DNA of 64,000 bases. It comes from Sedimenticola sp. (lineage in GTDB: Bacteria; Pseudomonadota; Gammaproteobacteria; Chromatiales; Chromatiaceae). Below, one piece after another: positions 20,775 through 30,624 of the stretch (within the stretch, counting starts at the first letter, position 1; every line of letters begins with the position of its first letter). The notes under the pieces are model-generated. The model worked only from the letters and a program-made list of their open reading frames with translations, ran no database searches and was not told where the DNA came from. The stretch is from the NCBI GenBank assembly GCA_026994195.1, contig JALWRH010000050.1, positions 1-64,000 on the forward strand, written 5' to 3'. Position numbers and translations under genes: made by a program.

Positions 20775-22703
20775 TCAGGCGCTCAGTACGTCCAGATCGC
20801 GGCTGCAGCGTATGCTCTGGGCAAACTCCACATCCGCACCCTCGGGATACACCTGGGACACGATCCAGATCTGGGTCAGCTTGTCGCTGAGATCCGTGAG
20901 GGCTTTCAGGGCATAGCGGGTGCGCTCTTCATCGAAGAAGGCAAAGGGCTCATCCAGGAAGGCGAACTGATCGCCATGCACACGGCGCACCAGCAGCTTC
21001 TCTGACAAAGCCAGGCGCAGGGCCAGCATGATCTGCCGCTGGGTGCCACTGGACACTTCATCCAGGTCCATGAAGTCCCGCTTGTCACTGGAGAATACCC
21101 GCACGGTCAGATCCGGGTCGATACGCAGGTGCTCGTAACGGCCCTGGGTAAATACCGGCAGGGTGCGGGCCACCAGGTCGCGGATATCCCGGTTGAAGTT
21201 GCTGGAAACATAGCCGGAAGCCCCTTCCAGGAGTTCGATGGCTTTGAGACGTTTCTCCCGGTTGGCGTCCAGCTCCGCCATCTTGGCCTCCAGGCCGTCG
21301 ATGACTTCACTCAGGCGGGCCACCTGGCGCACACGTTCCATTTCCCGGTCCACTTCCTGACCATGGGCCCAAAACTGCTCTTCCTTGCGGCTGATATGCT
21401 CGCGCAACCAACGCGCTTCCTGTTCCACGTAATTGCGCATCTCGGAAACACCCGCCAGCACATCTTCCACCCGGGACAACAAGGCGGCATAAGCGCTTTC
21501 TTCGGGACGTTCCAAAGCCTCTTCTGTCATGGACAGGCTCATGGCTTCTCCGGCGGCCACATCCGTATCCTCTTCGGCGGCAGTCTCCTGGGCTGCCTCT
21601 TCCTGAATCACGGTTTCCTGCGCGCTTTCCCCGGTATCACCCTCGAAGGCGGAAACCGCCCTGGCTTTCTCCAGGGCATCGCCCAGCACCCGGGCGTCTT
21701 CCGCCAGGCGCGTGGCGCGGGAACCATGGCTGGCAGCCCGTATCCAGAACAACAACATGAGTACGGCGAACACAATGCCCGCAATGCCGATATAGGGAAT
21801 CCAGGCATCCTGCCAGTTCGGCACTTTCTGCTGCAGGAGATGCAGCAACTGCTGGGACTGGGCCAGATCCGGTTTCTTTGCCAGCATGAACCAGGCGCCG
21901 CCGCCGATGAGGGCCAGCACGAAGCTCAGGAAGCGCCAGAAGCGCGCCCGGCCGCGCTTGCTGCGGGCGCGGCGGATCTGGGGATGATTCTCGGCATAGA
22001 TGTCCGCCGCCTGCTCCAGATTCTCCACGGCGGACTTGTTGGCATTGACCTCAGCTTCCAGGGCATTCTTGCGGTCTTCCAGATCCACCAGATAGCCTTC
22101 CTGGAAATCCATCTCCTCCAGTTCCTGGCGCAAGGTCTCTGCTTCCGCATCCAGCTCTTCGCGCATTTCATCGAACTGGGCGATCTCTTCCTGGAAACTG
22201 ACCATCACATGTTCCAGGGGCGCGACACCCGCCATGGTCTTCACCGCAACGCTGTGGGGATGCGGCGTGGTGATCTCCCGCTGCGCCAGGTAGAAGGACT
22301 CCACGAATTCATCGAATTCATAGCCCAGAATATCGAACAGCTTGTCCGCCACGCTGTTCACGCCCCGGGCTACAGGATTCTCAGTGTCCCCGGCCAGGCT
22401 CAGGCGGGCGCTGTGATTGCCGTCCCGGTCGAGAAAACGCGACAGCTGGTAGTCTGTACCTTCCACGGAGAACTCCAGCACCACGGAACAGTGATGCTCG
22501 CCCCAGCGCAGGACTTTGTCCAGGTCGTCGGGGCCCAGGGAGAAGGTTCGGCCGAACAGGGCGAAACAGACGGTTTCACCAATGGTGCTCTTGCCGGATT
22601 CATTCTCACCGCTGATGGCGATGATGCCTTTTTCAGGAATATCCCCCAGATCCAGGGAGGCATACTTGAGGACGTTTTCTGCTTTTACCGACTTGATGAT
22701 CAT
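20775..22703 (-). CDS. SbcC/YhaN-like ABC-type ATPase with two predicted transmembrane segments in the coiled-coil region
   Basis: 642 aa; Walker A GENESGKST; signature SSGTQRQIMLALRLAL; Walker B FAFLDEPFAFFD; hydrophobic FWRFLSFVLALIGGGAWFML and WIPYIGIAGIVFAVLMLLFWI. Confidence 0.85.
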   Translation of the reverse strand: MIIKSVKAENVLKYASLDLGDIPEKGIIAISGENESGKSTIGETVCFALFGRTFSLGPDDLDKVLRWGEHHCSVVLEFSVEGTDYQLSRFLDRDGNHSARLSLAGDTENPVARGVNSVADKLFDILGYEFDEFVESFYLAQREITTPHPHSVAVKTMAGVAPLEHVMVSFQEEIAQFDEMREELDAEAETLRQELEEMDFQEGYLVDLEDRKNALEAEVNANKSAVENLEQAADIYAENHPQIRRARSKRGRARFWRFLSFVLALIGGGAWFMLAKKPDLAQSQQLLHLLQQKVPNWQDAWIPYIGIAGIVFAVLMLLFWIRAASHGSRATRLAEDARVLGDALEKARAVSAFEGDTGESAQETVIQEEAAQETAAEEDTDVAAGEAMSLSMTEEALERPEESAYAALLSRVEDVLAGVSEMRNYVEQEARWLREHISRKEEQFWAHGQEVDREMERVRQVARLSEVIDGLEAKMAELDANREKRLKAIELLEGASGYVSSNFNRDIRDLVARTLPVFTQGRYEHLRIDPDLTVRVFSSDKRDFMDLDEVSSGTQRQIMLALRLALSEKLLVRRVHGDQFAFLDEPFAFFDEERTRYALKALTDLSDKLTQIWIVSQVYPEGADVEFAQSIRCSRDLDVLSA

Positions 22704-22897
22704 GCCAGCCCCTCTTCTTCAAGCTGACGCAGGCGCACCAGGGCCATTTCCATAGCTTCCTGATAGGCAGCCTCGTCAAAATCCTCGCCGGAATTCCGGC
22801 GGCGTTCAAATTCCGCGTTACAGTAGGCTACGAATTCTTCCGAAATAGCCGTTTGTCGTTGGGCGGGATGAGGTGCGAGTTCTGTTTCCAGGGACAT
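22700..22897 (-). CDS. Small 65-aa protein coupled to the ATPase
   Basis: MSLETELAPHPAQRQTAISEEFVAYCNAEFERRRNSGEDFDEAAYQEAMEMALVRLRQLEEEGLA; 4-bp overlap with the downstream ATPase. Confidence 0.75.
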   Translation of the reverse strand: MSLETELAPHPAQRQTAISEEFVAYCNAEFERRRNSGEDFDEAAYQEAMEMALVRLRQLEEEGLA

Positions 22898-22967
22898 AGT
22901 CTTGTTCCTTCATGTCTAGGCAGACAGGATGTCTGTCGAAAAAATGCTTGTCGTGCTCCGGCAGGCG

Positions 22968-24842
22968 TCAGATCCTGCGAAAATAAACGGCCTGTGCCGG
23001 CACGTCCACTTCCTGAACCTGCAGCTTGACGGTTTGGTCGAGCTGCATGTCCTCGGTTCGGCGAATCCGGGTCTCCAGAGCCAGCTGTGGAATCATAACA
23101 ACCGCCTTGCGTTCTTCCAACGCCAGAATGACAGCTTCCCCCTGCCAGTGCTCCTGTTCCTTGAGCCAGATCAGTTTCCAGTGCAGATTGGACAGGCGCT
23201 CAGCGCGGCGGATGATGCCCCCCACGGCCCCTGCCTCGGCCACCCTTTCAGTCACTTTCTCTTTATCCAGGGGAGTAGCGCCCGTCACGAAGGCGCGCAG
23301 TTGCTGGTGCACCACCAGATCCATGTAGCGGCGCAGAGGGCTGGTGGTGCGGGCATAGTAGTCCAGGCCCAGGCCAAAATGCCGGCCCGCGCTCATGGCT
23401 GCATTGCTGGGCTTGAACAGGCGGCGGTAAGCATGGGACTCCGACAGGGTTTCCGGGTGGCGGATCTCCTGGGGTTCGGGCTGCACGGCGTAGGGAATGC
23501 TGATGCCGTTGGCCTCGGCAAAACGTGCGGCCGCTTCTCCAGCCATGAGCATGGCATCAGTGACCATCTGGCGGGAAGCCAGACGCGGCAACGGGCGGAT
23601 CTGCACCTCGCCATCCACGACCTTTACACTGACCTCGGGCAGATTGATCTGGGCGGCATTGCGCGCCAGGCGTGCTTCGCGGTAGCGGCGGGTAATGGCC
23701 AGCAGAGGTGCAAACGCTGCCTCTTCCAGGCGCTGTTCCGCAGCCTCGTAACTGATGCGCTGCACCCGGACGCGGCTGGGGGTGATCTCGATATCCGTCA
23801 CCTCCGCCGCATCATTCAGCTTGAAACCGAAAGACAGGGCCACGGATTCTTCCTGCAGCCCCAGTCCCAGGAGATCCGTGGTAACCGGAGGCAACATCTG
23901 CACCATGCCTTCAGGCAGGTAGAGATTGGCGCTGCGGGAACGGGCCGCCAGGTCCAGGTGGGAGTCCGGTTTCACCAGGGCAGCCACATCAGCCACATGC
24001 ACCCAGATGCGTTCCCCATCGAGACTGATGGCATCATCCGGGTCGGTATTGCCTTCATCATCGATGGCCCAGGATTCCAGATGGGTCAGATCCCGGCGGG
24101 GTTCGTCCACCAGGGGGGGCACCGGCAGGTCCGGCGATTCCAGGTTGGCGCCCTGGCGCGCCGGCCAGGGGTTGTAAGACGCCGGCCAGTACCCACAGCG
24201 CAGCAGAAACGCGTGGGCGCTCTCGGGAGACTCGGTGATATTCAAGGCGCTGAGTACCCTGCTTTTGGCGGTCTGTCCCAAAGCCACACGCTCCACTTCA
24301 CCCAGACGGCTGCGGTCGGCTTCTTCCAGCTTTCCCTGCTGCACCCGCTCAAGAAAGTCCGCCCATTCCTGAGCCTCCCGGGCTTTGCGCTCCCGGGCGG
24401 CCCGGTCATCTGCCACCGCCTGGGCCTTGCGCCCGCGGATGCTGCGTACAGAACCTTCGAAGTACAGTCCGTCGCGCAGCAGCTGCCAGACGCCCCAGGC
24501 ACTGGCCGGGGTGTACTCGCCGTAAACCAGCTCCGCCACTTCTTCCAGTGACGCCTGCTCGCCTTCGAGGAGTTCCCAGGCTTCCTCCAGATTGCCTTCC
24601 CCGGCATCGAGCCCCCCCAGATCCACTCCCGGCCCCGGATGCAGCAAGCTGATGTCCTTGTCCCGCACCCGCTTGGTCTTGCCGTCCTCGAATCGGATTT
24701 CGATCTTGTCTCCGACGGACGCCACCACGGCAGGGCGTATTTTGTACAACACCAGGGCGCCTGCCCTTGTTCCTGATTCAGCCACGTATTGTTTTTCACT
24801 TAGAGAGAATAGGCGGCAATGATACCTGTTTGACCGCGGCAT
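22968..24842 (-). CDS. RNB-domain exoribonuclease (RNase II/R family)
   Basis: AIDDEGNTDPDDAISLDGERIWVHVADVAALVKPDSHLDLAARSRSANLYLPEG; ARTTSPLRRYMDLVVHQQL. True start may be GTG 24785. Confidence 0.9.
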   Translation of the reverse strand: MPRSNRYHCRLFSLSEKQYVAESGTRAGALVLYKIRPAVVASVGDKIEIRFEDGKTKRVRDKDISLLHPGPGVDLGGLDAGEGNLEEAWELLEGEQASLEEVAELVYGEYTPASAWGVWQLLRDGLYFEGSVRSIRGRKAQAVADDRAARERKAREAQEWADFLERVQQGKLEEADRSRLGEVERVALGQTAKSRVLSALNITESPESAHAFLLRCGYWPASYNPWPARQGANLESPDLPVPPLVDEPRRDLTHLESWAIDDEGNTDPDDAISLDGERIWVHVADVAALVKPDSHLDLAARSRSANLYLPEGMVQMLPPVTTDLLGLGLQEESVALSFGFKLNDAAEVTDIEITPSRVRVQRISYEAAEQRLEEAAFAPLLAITRRYREARLARNAAQINLPEVSVKVVDGEVQIRPLPRLASRQMVTDAMLMAGEAAARFAEANGISIPYAVQPEPQEIRHPETLSESHAYRRLFKPSNAAMSAGRHFGLGLDYYARTTSPLRRYMDLVVHQQLRAFVTGATPLDKEKVTERVAEAGAVGGIIRRAERLSNLHWKLIWLKEQEHWQGEAVILALEERKAVVMIPQLALETRIRRTEDMQLDQTVKLQVQEVDVPAQAVYFRRI

Positions 24843-24921
24843 GGGGGTAAAACCTGCGCGGTTGTTGTGTCTGCTTTTTGGCTACAATGAACGCATTGCT
24901 TCCATCAACCGGCACAGGCTT

Positions 24922-25911
24922 ATGAACTGGAATGATTTACTGCAACAGGCGTCTCCGGACACCCAGGCTGCTGAGGCGAACTGCGCATTGGCACCTGTGG
25001 CGTCCGTGGGATTGATACGGGTTCAGGGCGAGGACGCACGAACCTTTCTCCAGGGACAACTGACCAACGACATCAATGCGGTCAGTGAAGAACAGGCTCA
25101 GCTCAGCGCCTGGTGTACCCCCAAGGGACGCATGCTGGCCCTGTTCCTGGTCTTTCAGCGCGGGGATGACCTGTACCTGCAACTGCCCCGGGAACGCCTG
25201 GATGCCGTACTCAAGCGCCTGCGCATGTTCGTGTTGCGCACCAGGGTGACCCTGGAAGACGCCAGCGACGCCCTGGCCATCGCCGGTGTCTGGGGCGACT
25301 GCCTGGGCAGCCAACTGGAAACTCTGCCTGAACAAGACTTTGGCGCCGCCAACCTCAACGGCCTGACCCTGATCCGGTTTCCCGGCGCTTCCCCGCGTGT
25401 GCAGATCATCGGCGAACCCGAAGCACTGGCGAATTTCTGGCAGCCATTGGCCGACGAAGGAACACTGGCCCATGAACAGAGCTGGACTCTGCACAACATC
25501 CGCGCCGGCCTGCCCACGGTGGTGGATGCCACGGCGGAAGCCTTCATTCCCCAAATGCTGAACCTGGATGTCCTCGGCGGCATCAGCTTTACCAAGGGTT
25601 GCTATACAGGTCAGGAAGTGGTGGCGCGCATGAAATACCTAGGCCAACTAAAACGCCGCATGTACCTGGCGCGCCTGTCCGGGGAAACGCCGGCCGCGCC
25701 CGGCGACGCTCTGTGGTCAAAGGAAAGCCAATCCGCCCAGGGCGCAGGCAGAATCGTCCTCACGGCCAAAACGGAAGATGGCGGACAGGAAGCCCTGGTA
25801 GTGGCGGAAATCAGCGCTGCCAAAAAGGGCGGCATGCGCCTGACAGACGAGAACGGACCGGAAGTCGTCCTCAGTCCTCCTCCCTACGAGGTGCCCGAGC
25901 TGAACGACTGA
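24922..25911 (+). CDS. ygfZ: Folate-binding Fe-S cluster/tRNA-modification protein YgfZ
   Basis: ARTFLQGQLTNDINAV, GISFTKGCYTGQEVVARMKYLGQLKRRMY; ATG at 24922. Confidence 0.92.
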   Translation: MNWNDLLQQASPDTQAAEANCALAPVASVGLIRVQGEDARTFLQGQLTNDINAVSEEQAQLSAWCTPKGRMLALFLVFQRGDDLYLQLPRERLDAVLKRLRMFVLRTRVTLEDASDALAIAGVWGDCLGSQLETLPEQDFGAANLNGLTLIRFPGASPRVQIIGEPEALANFWQPLADEGTLAHEQSWTLHNIRAGLPTVVDATAEAFIPQMLNLDVLGGISFTKGCYTGQEVVARMKYLGQLKRRMYLARLSGETPAAPGDALWSKESQSAQGAGRIVLTAKTEDGGQEALVVAEISAAKKGGMRLTDENGPEVVLSPPPYEVPELND

Positions 25912-25945
25912 AGGGCGGCTGTTACCTGAAACCGGGGTTTGTGTA

Positions 25946-26734
25946 TCACTTCTCCCGCGAACGGAAATACCCGGTTCGTAAGAACTGTATGACCGCGTCC
26001 ACCAACTGGTCACTGAAGCGCATCATGACGTGATCCGAGTTCACCAGCATGAAATCCTTCATCCCCGCAACCCGGGTGCTCTCAACAGAAACAATACCGT
26101 CATCCGGCCCCTTCAATAGCCATGATCCCACAGGATTGAGGCTGTGGGTGCCGGCGATCACTCCGAGTTCATAATCCGGTGTGGGCAGGCTGTGGGGAAA
26201 ACTCTGCTCGCCCGTACCCAGACGCCCCCCGGCAGGTCCTGCCAAGCTCTTGAAGAGCCGGGTATCTCCCAGCAAGTCCACCAGTTGAGCCCCTTGATTG
26301 GGCGTACCCAGGATGACAACCCGGCCAAGGTTGACAGGACGTTTTTCGGCCAACATGGCCCGGACCAGAAGCCCCCCAAGGGAATGGGCGACGAAATGCA
26401 CTTTTTGCTTCTCCGCACAACAGAGCTGCACCCGGTCATGCAGCAGCCTCACGAGACTTTCCGGTGGCAACTCCGTTGAAGGATAACCGATGTTGAAGAC
26501 TTCGAAGCCGGCCCGGGTCAGGCGGTATTCCAGGTAGTGCATGGCTCGGGGATGGCGCCCCAGACCGTGCAGGAGCACCACGGTTTCCCGGGATGCCGGA
26601 GACGAGGCTGTTTCCGGTTCCGTCGCGCAACCCCAGGCCAGCAAAACGGGCAAGAGCAGAACCAGACAGCGCCACCTGGCCAGTGAACGCGCGCCTGAGG
26701 CGGAAACACAGGACCAGCGGGCGTTTCCGCACAT
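25946..26734 (-). CDS. Alpha/beta-hydrolase (lipase-like), predicted lipoprotein
   Basis: Lipobox-like LLAWGC; ETVVLLHGLGR; nucleophile elbow VAHSLGGLLVRAML. Confidence 0.8.
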   Translation of the reverse strand: MCGNARWSCVSASGARSLARWRCLVLLLPVLLAWGCATEPETASSPASRETVVLLHGLGRHPRAMHYLEYRLTRAGFEVFNIGYPSTELPPESLVRLLHDRVQLCCAEKQKVHFVAHSLGGLLVRAMLAEKRPVNLGRVVILGTPNQGAQLVDLLGDTRLFKSLAGPAGGRLGTGEQSFPHSLPTPDYELGVIAGTHSLNPVGSWLLKGPDDGIVSVESTRVAGMKDFMLVNSDHVMMRFSDQLVDAVIQFLRTGYFRSREK

Positions 26735-26737
26735 TGA

Positions 26738-28216
26738 CTACAGTGGACGCATATGGGGGAACAACAGCACGTCGCGGATAGACGGCACATCGGCAAACAG
26801 CATCACCAGACGGTCTATGCCTATGCCCTCGCCCGCCGTGGGGGGCAGGCCGTGCTCCAGAGCTTGCACGTAATCCTCATCGAAGTGCATGGCTTCGTCG
26901 TCGCCGGCATCTTTTTCCTCCACCTGCTTGCGGAAACGCTCTGCCTGGTCTTCGGGATCATTGAGCTCGGAAAAACCGTTGGCGATTTCCCGCCCGCCGA
27001 CAAAGAACTCGAAGCGGTCGGTGACGAAGGGGTCCTCGTCATTGCGCCGCGCCAGGGGTGAGACTTCCGTGGGATAGGCGGTAATGAATGTGGGCTGCTT
27101 GAGATTGTGCTCCACGGTCTTCTCGAAGATCTCGATCTGGATCTTGCCCAGGCCATAGCTTGGCTTGACCTCCACACTCAGACGCTGGGCATGGGCTGCC
27201 GCCTTTTCCCGGTCCTCCAGATCTGCCGCAGGAATATCCGGATTGAAATGCAGGATAGACTCCTTCACCGTCATGCGTGCGAAGGGCTTGCCGAAATCAC
27301 AGGTCTCGCCCTGGGATTCGATTACGGTGTTGCCTACCAGATCCTCGGCAATGCCGCGCAGCATGGCCTCGGTGAGATCCATGAGGTCATGGTAGGTGGC
27401 ATAGGCCTCGTAGAACTCCAGCATGGTGAACTCGGGATTGTGCCGGGTGGACAGGCCCTCGTTGCGGAAGTTGCGGTTGATCTCGAAGACTTTCTCGAAC
27501 CCCCCCACCACCAGGCGCTTGAGATAAAGCTCCGGCGCGATGCGCAGATACAGAGGTAAATCCAGGGCATTGTGATGGGTGACAAAAGGCCGCGCCGTGG
27601 CGCCGCCGGGGATCACCTGCATCATGGGCGTCTCCACTTCCAGGAAGCCCCGTTCCACCAGGAAGCGGCGAATGTAGTCGATCATCTTCGAACGCAGCTC
27701 GAACACCTTGCGCGACTCGGGGTTCATGATCAGATCCAGGTAGCGCTGGCGGTAGCGCAGCTCGGTGTCCGACAGGCCATGCCACTTCTCAGGCAATGGG
27801 CGCAGGGACTTGGTGAGCAGTACGGCGTTTTTCAGATTGATGTACAGATCGCCCTTGCCAGACTTGTGCACCGGCCCCTCGCCGCCGACGATATCGCCAA
27901 TATCCCAGGTCTTGATGTCTTCCAGCAGCTCCGCCGGCAGACCCTTGCGGTCCACGTAGAACTGGATGCGGCCGCTCATGTCCTGAATAACCAGGAAAGG
28001 CCCGCGCTTGGCCATGATGCGCCCGGCCACCTTGGCCTGGCGGTCCAGGGCTTCCAGCTCTTCCTTGCTCTTGTCACCCAGCTCGGCGTTCAGGTCCGCT
28101 GCCAGGTCCTCGCGGCGGAAATCATTGGGAAAGGCCACGCCCTGCTCGCGCTTGCGCTGGAGTTTCTCCCGGCGCAGGGCAATGAGCTTGTTTTCTTCCT
28201 GGGTTGTATCATTCAT
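26738..28216 (-). CDS. lysS: Lysyl-tRNA synthetase (class II)
   Basis: [20 protein letters not shown]..., [42 protein letters not shown]. Confidence 0.96.
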   Translation of the reverse strand: MNDTTQEENKLIALRREKLQRKREQGVAFPNDFRREDLAADLNAELGDKSKEELEALDRQAKVAGRIMAKRGPFLVIQDMSGRIQFYVDRKGLPAELLEDIKTWDIGDIVGGEGPVHKSGKGDLYINLKNAVLLTKSLRPLPEKWHGLSDTELRYRQRYLDLIMNPESRKVFELRSKMIDYIRRFLVERGFLEVETPMMQVIPGGATARPFVTHHNALDLPLYLRIAPELYLKRLVVGGFEKVFEINRNFRNEGLSTRHNPEFTMLEFYEAYATYHDLMDLTEAMLRGIAEDLVGNTVIESQGETCDFGKPFARMTVKESILHFNPDIPAADLEDREKAAAHAQRLSVEVKPSYGLGKIQIEIFEKTVEHNLKQPTFITAYPTEVSPLARRNDEDPFVTDRFEFFVGGREIANGFSELNDPEDQAERFRKQVEEKDAGDDEAMHFDEDYVQALEHGLPPTAGEGIGIDRLVMLFADVPSIRDVLLFPHMRPL

Positions 28217-28233
28217 ATTTTCAAACACCATTT

Positions 28234-28286
28234 GTAGGTCGGACTTCAGTCCGACCTGTCTTCAGGCTGGGCTGAAGCCCAACCTA
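28234..28286. repeat. Paired REP-like palindromes between prfB and lysS
   Basis: GTAGGTCGGACTTCAGTCCGACC (9-bp stem) followed by GGCTGGGCTGAAGCCCAACCTA in opposite orientation (BIME-like pair). Confidence 0.8.
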
Positions 28287-28298
28287 TCATATAACTCC

Positions 28299-29397
28299 TC
28301 AAAGACCGCTCTTCAGGCTGGCCTCGATGAACATATCCAGACCACCATCGAGCACCGCCTGGGTATTGCCGGTTTCCACGCCCGTGCGAAGATCCTTGAT
28401 CCGCGACTGATCCAGTACATAGGAACGGATCTGGCTGCCCCAGCCGATATCGGACTTGGAATCCTCCAGCTCCTGCTGGCTTTCCATGCGCTTCTGCATC
28501 TCCAGCTCGTAGAGCTTGGCCTTGAGCTGTTTCATGGCCTGGTCTTTGTTCTTGTGCTGAGAACGGCCGCTCTGGCACTGCACCACGATATTGGTGGGCA
28601 AATGGGTCAGGCGCACGGCGGATTCGGTCTTGTTGACGTGCTGACCACCGGCACCGGAAGCCCGGTAAACATCCACACGGATATCCGCCGGATTCAGATC
28701 AATATCCACGCTGTCGTCCACCTCGGGGGAGACGAACACAGCCGCAAAAGACGTATGACGCCGGCCGCCGGAATCGAAGGGCGACTTGCGCACCAAGCGA
28801 TGCACACCAGTTTCCGTGCGCAGCCAGCCATAGGCATAAGGGCCTTCAAAGCGAATGGACGCCGACTTGATGCCCGCCACTTCCCCCGGCGACACTTCCA
28901 TCAGCTCGGTCTTGAAACCGTGGGCCTCACCCCAGCGCAGATACATGCGCAGCAGCATCTCCGCCCAGTCCTGGGCCTCAGTGCCGCCAGAGCCGGCCTG
29001 AATCTCCAGGAAGGCATTACTGCTGTCCATGTCGCCGGAGAACATGCGGCGGAACTCCAGCTCCTCCACGCGCTTCTCATAGCCATCCACTTCACTGGCA
29101 ATGCTGGCGACAGATTCCTCGTCGCCCTCTTCCACGGACATTTCCAGCAGATCGCCCGCGTCTTCCAGACCCGAGGTAATGGCATCGATGTTCTCGACCA
29201 CCGCCTCCAGATCCGCACGCTCGCGCCCAAGAGCCTGCGCCCGGTCAGGGTCGTTCCACACCTCCGGGTCTTCCAGTTCTGCCAGAACTTCTGTCAGCCG
29301 GTCCTTCTTTTCAGGGTAGTCAAAGATACCCCCTGAGGGATTCCACACGTCCCTTCAGATCAGCGATTTTATTGGTAATTGGATTGATGTCCTGCAT
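28299..29397 (-). CDS. prfB: Peptide chain release factor 2, produced by programmed +1 frameshift
   Basis: Zero-frame ORF 29397-29320 ([28 protein letters not shown]), then +1 frame from [25 protein letters not shown]...; AGGGGGTATCTTTGAC present; GGQ loop [13 protein letters not shown]. Confidence 0.97.
29320..29336 (-). promoter_or_regulatory. RF2 programmed +1 frameshift signal (internal SD AGGGGG + CTT TGA C)
   Basis: Minus strand reads AGG GGG TAT CTT TGA CTA, as remembered for the E. coli prfB site. Confidence 0.95.
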
Positions 29398-29530
29398 CTT
29401 GGTTCCTCGAAATCAGGAAACCGGGTAGTTTACTCAGTTTGAGCGCTGACTGAAAGCGCAAGACGGCCCCGACCTTCAGAGGAGGAAGGTTCTGACCGGG
29501 AAGGGGCAATGGATGGAGGTTCTTATTTGC

Positions 29531-29584
29531 CATTAACCGCAGAACTACACCGAGGACGCGAAAGAAGAAGCGCCCTGTTGGGCC
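29531..29584 (+). repeat. Possible degenerate attC-like site at the upstream edge of the cassette array
   Basis: Ends in GTTGGGC (29578-29584) after a weak GGACGCG...GCGCCC pairing; the R'' end (CATTAAC) departs from RYYYAAC. Confidence 0.25.
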
Positions 29585-29649
29585 TGGCTATACATACCCC
29601 TAATTGCTGGTGTAGTATTTTAACGACACTCACATACAGGGAAACGACA

Positions 29650-29781
29650 ATGACAGATGCTCAGGGACGATTCCAGCCGTATCTCCGACATTCATCTTCA
29701 TCGCACCGGACTTCTAGCCAGGTTTCCTTCGAAGTTGCTTCAAGCCTGGCGGGTTTCCCCATCGTGTTATTGGTGACCTAA
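29650..29781 (+). CDS. Small hypothetical ORF (43 aa), possible first cassette ORF or gene remnant
   Basis: MTDAQGRFQPYLRHSSSSHRTSSQVSFEVASSLAGFPIVLLVT; stop overlaps ACCTAAC. Confidence 0.35.
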   Translation: MTDAQGRFQPYLRHSSSSHRTSSQVSFEVASSLAGFPIVLLVT

Positions 29782-29889
29782 CGCCAAGGTGGATCAATGA
29801 AATCTGCGGGTTATGGTGGATACGGAATTTTATTTGGCGGATTCGTCGTGTTGCAACATGACGGATTTGCCGTCGAATTGTAGTTATGC
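29776..29889 (+). repeat. Candidate attC-like site upstream of the DUF2971-like gene
   Basis: Starts ACCTAAC (29776-29782), ends GTTATGC (29883-29889); weak internal symmetry (GACGG...CCGTC). Confidence 0.35.
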
Positions 29890-29909
29890 ATTAAAAGAAA
29901 ATCATCTAC

Positions 29910-30536
29910 ATGGCTTCGAAAGATATTAGAAGATACACTGATTTTCCATCAGTGCTGTATATGCTGAGGAATAGGAAGTTAACCCTGCTTAACCCGTCAA
30001 GCTGGGATGATAGGAATGACGCCTACTTCCTTGAGGTATATAAGGAAAAAAAGAATCTTTCGTCTGCTCTCGCGCTGTGTTTTTCAGAGAAAAATGAAAC
30101 GTACCACCATTGGAGCGTGTTTTGCTCTAGAGAAAACGGTGTGTGTATTGTATTCGATAGAGAAAAATTCATAGAACACCTAAGCGGTCAGCAAGGGATT
30201 ACTTTTGGGCCAGTTAATTATAGAACAATTGGTGATACCGGCTGGCCCGATCTGGCAATAGATGATTTGCCATTTTTGAAAAGGTGGGCGTTCAGAGACG
30301 AGTCGGAATTTCGAATTATCTACTCTGATGAATCCAGATCAGAAGAAACCAAAGATATTCATTTGCCGCTTTCTTGTGTGAAGAAAATAATGATCAATCC
30401 ATGGATTCCAGATCAGTTGTTTTTTGCCATTAAAGAAACGATAAAGGAAATCGATGGATGCAAGTCACTCGGTGTTGGAAAATCTAGGCTAATAAATAAC
30501 GACAGCTGGAAGATGGTCGGAAAAATAATTGCATAA
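29910..30536 (+). CDS. DUF2971-like protein, putative gene-cassette cargo
   Basis: 208 aa; RYTDFPSVLYMLRNRKLTLLNPSSWDDRNDAYFLEVY...ALCFSEKNETYHHWSVFCSRENGVCIVFDREKF; AT-rich; stop codon lies inside GCATAAC. Confidence 0.75.
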   Translation: MASKDIRRYTDFPSVLYMLRNRKLTLLNPSSWDDRNDAYFLEVYKEKKNLSSALALCFSEKNETYHHWSVFCSRENGVCIVFDREKFIEHLSGQQGITFGPVNYRTIGDTGWPDLAIDDLPFLKRWAFRDESEFRIIYSDESRSEETKDIHLPLSCVKKIMINPWIPDQLFFAIKETIKEIDGCKSLGVGKSRLINNDSWKMVGKIIA

Positions 30537-30603
30537 CAAGAAAATTAACGCGGAGGCTATTTTCGCTAGCGCTCAAATTGCCCCGGTTATTTAGTCGTTG
30601 GGC
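30531..30603 (+). repeat. attC-like recombination site (73 bp)
   Basis: GCATAAC ... GTTGGGC ends; central palindrome GGCtATTTtcGCTAGCgctcAAATtGCC. Confidence 0.7.
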
Positions 30604-30624
30604 AGAAAAAGGGAGGAATACAAT

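Noticed and set aside
29320-29322. In-frame TGA in prfB as a pseudogene mutation
   Set aside because: It matches the conserved RF2 programmed frameshift context, so it is regulatory rather than disruptive.
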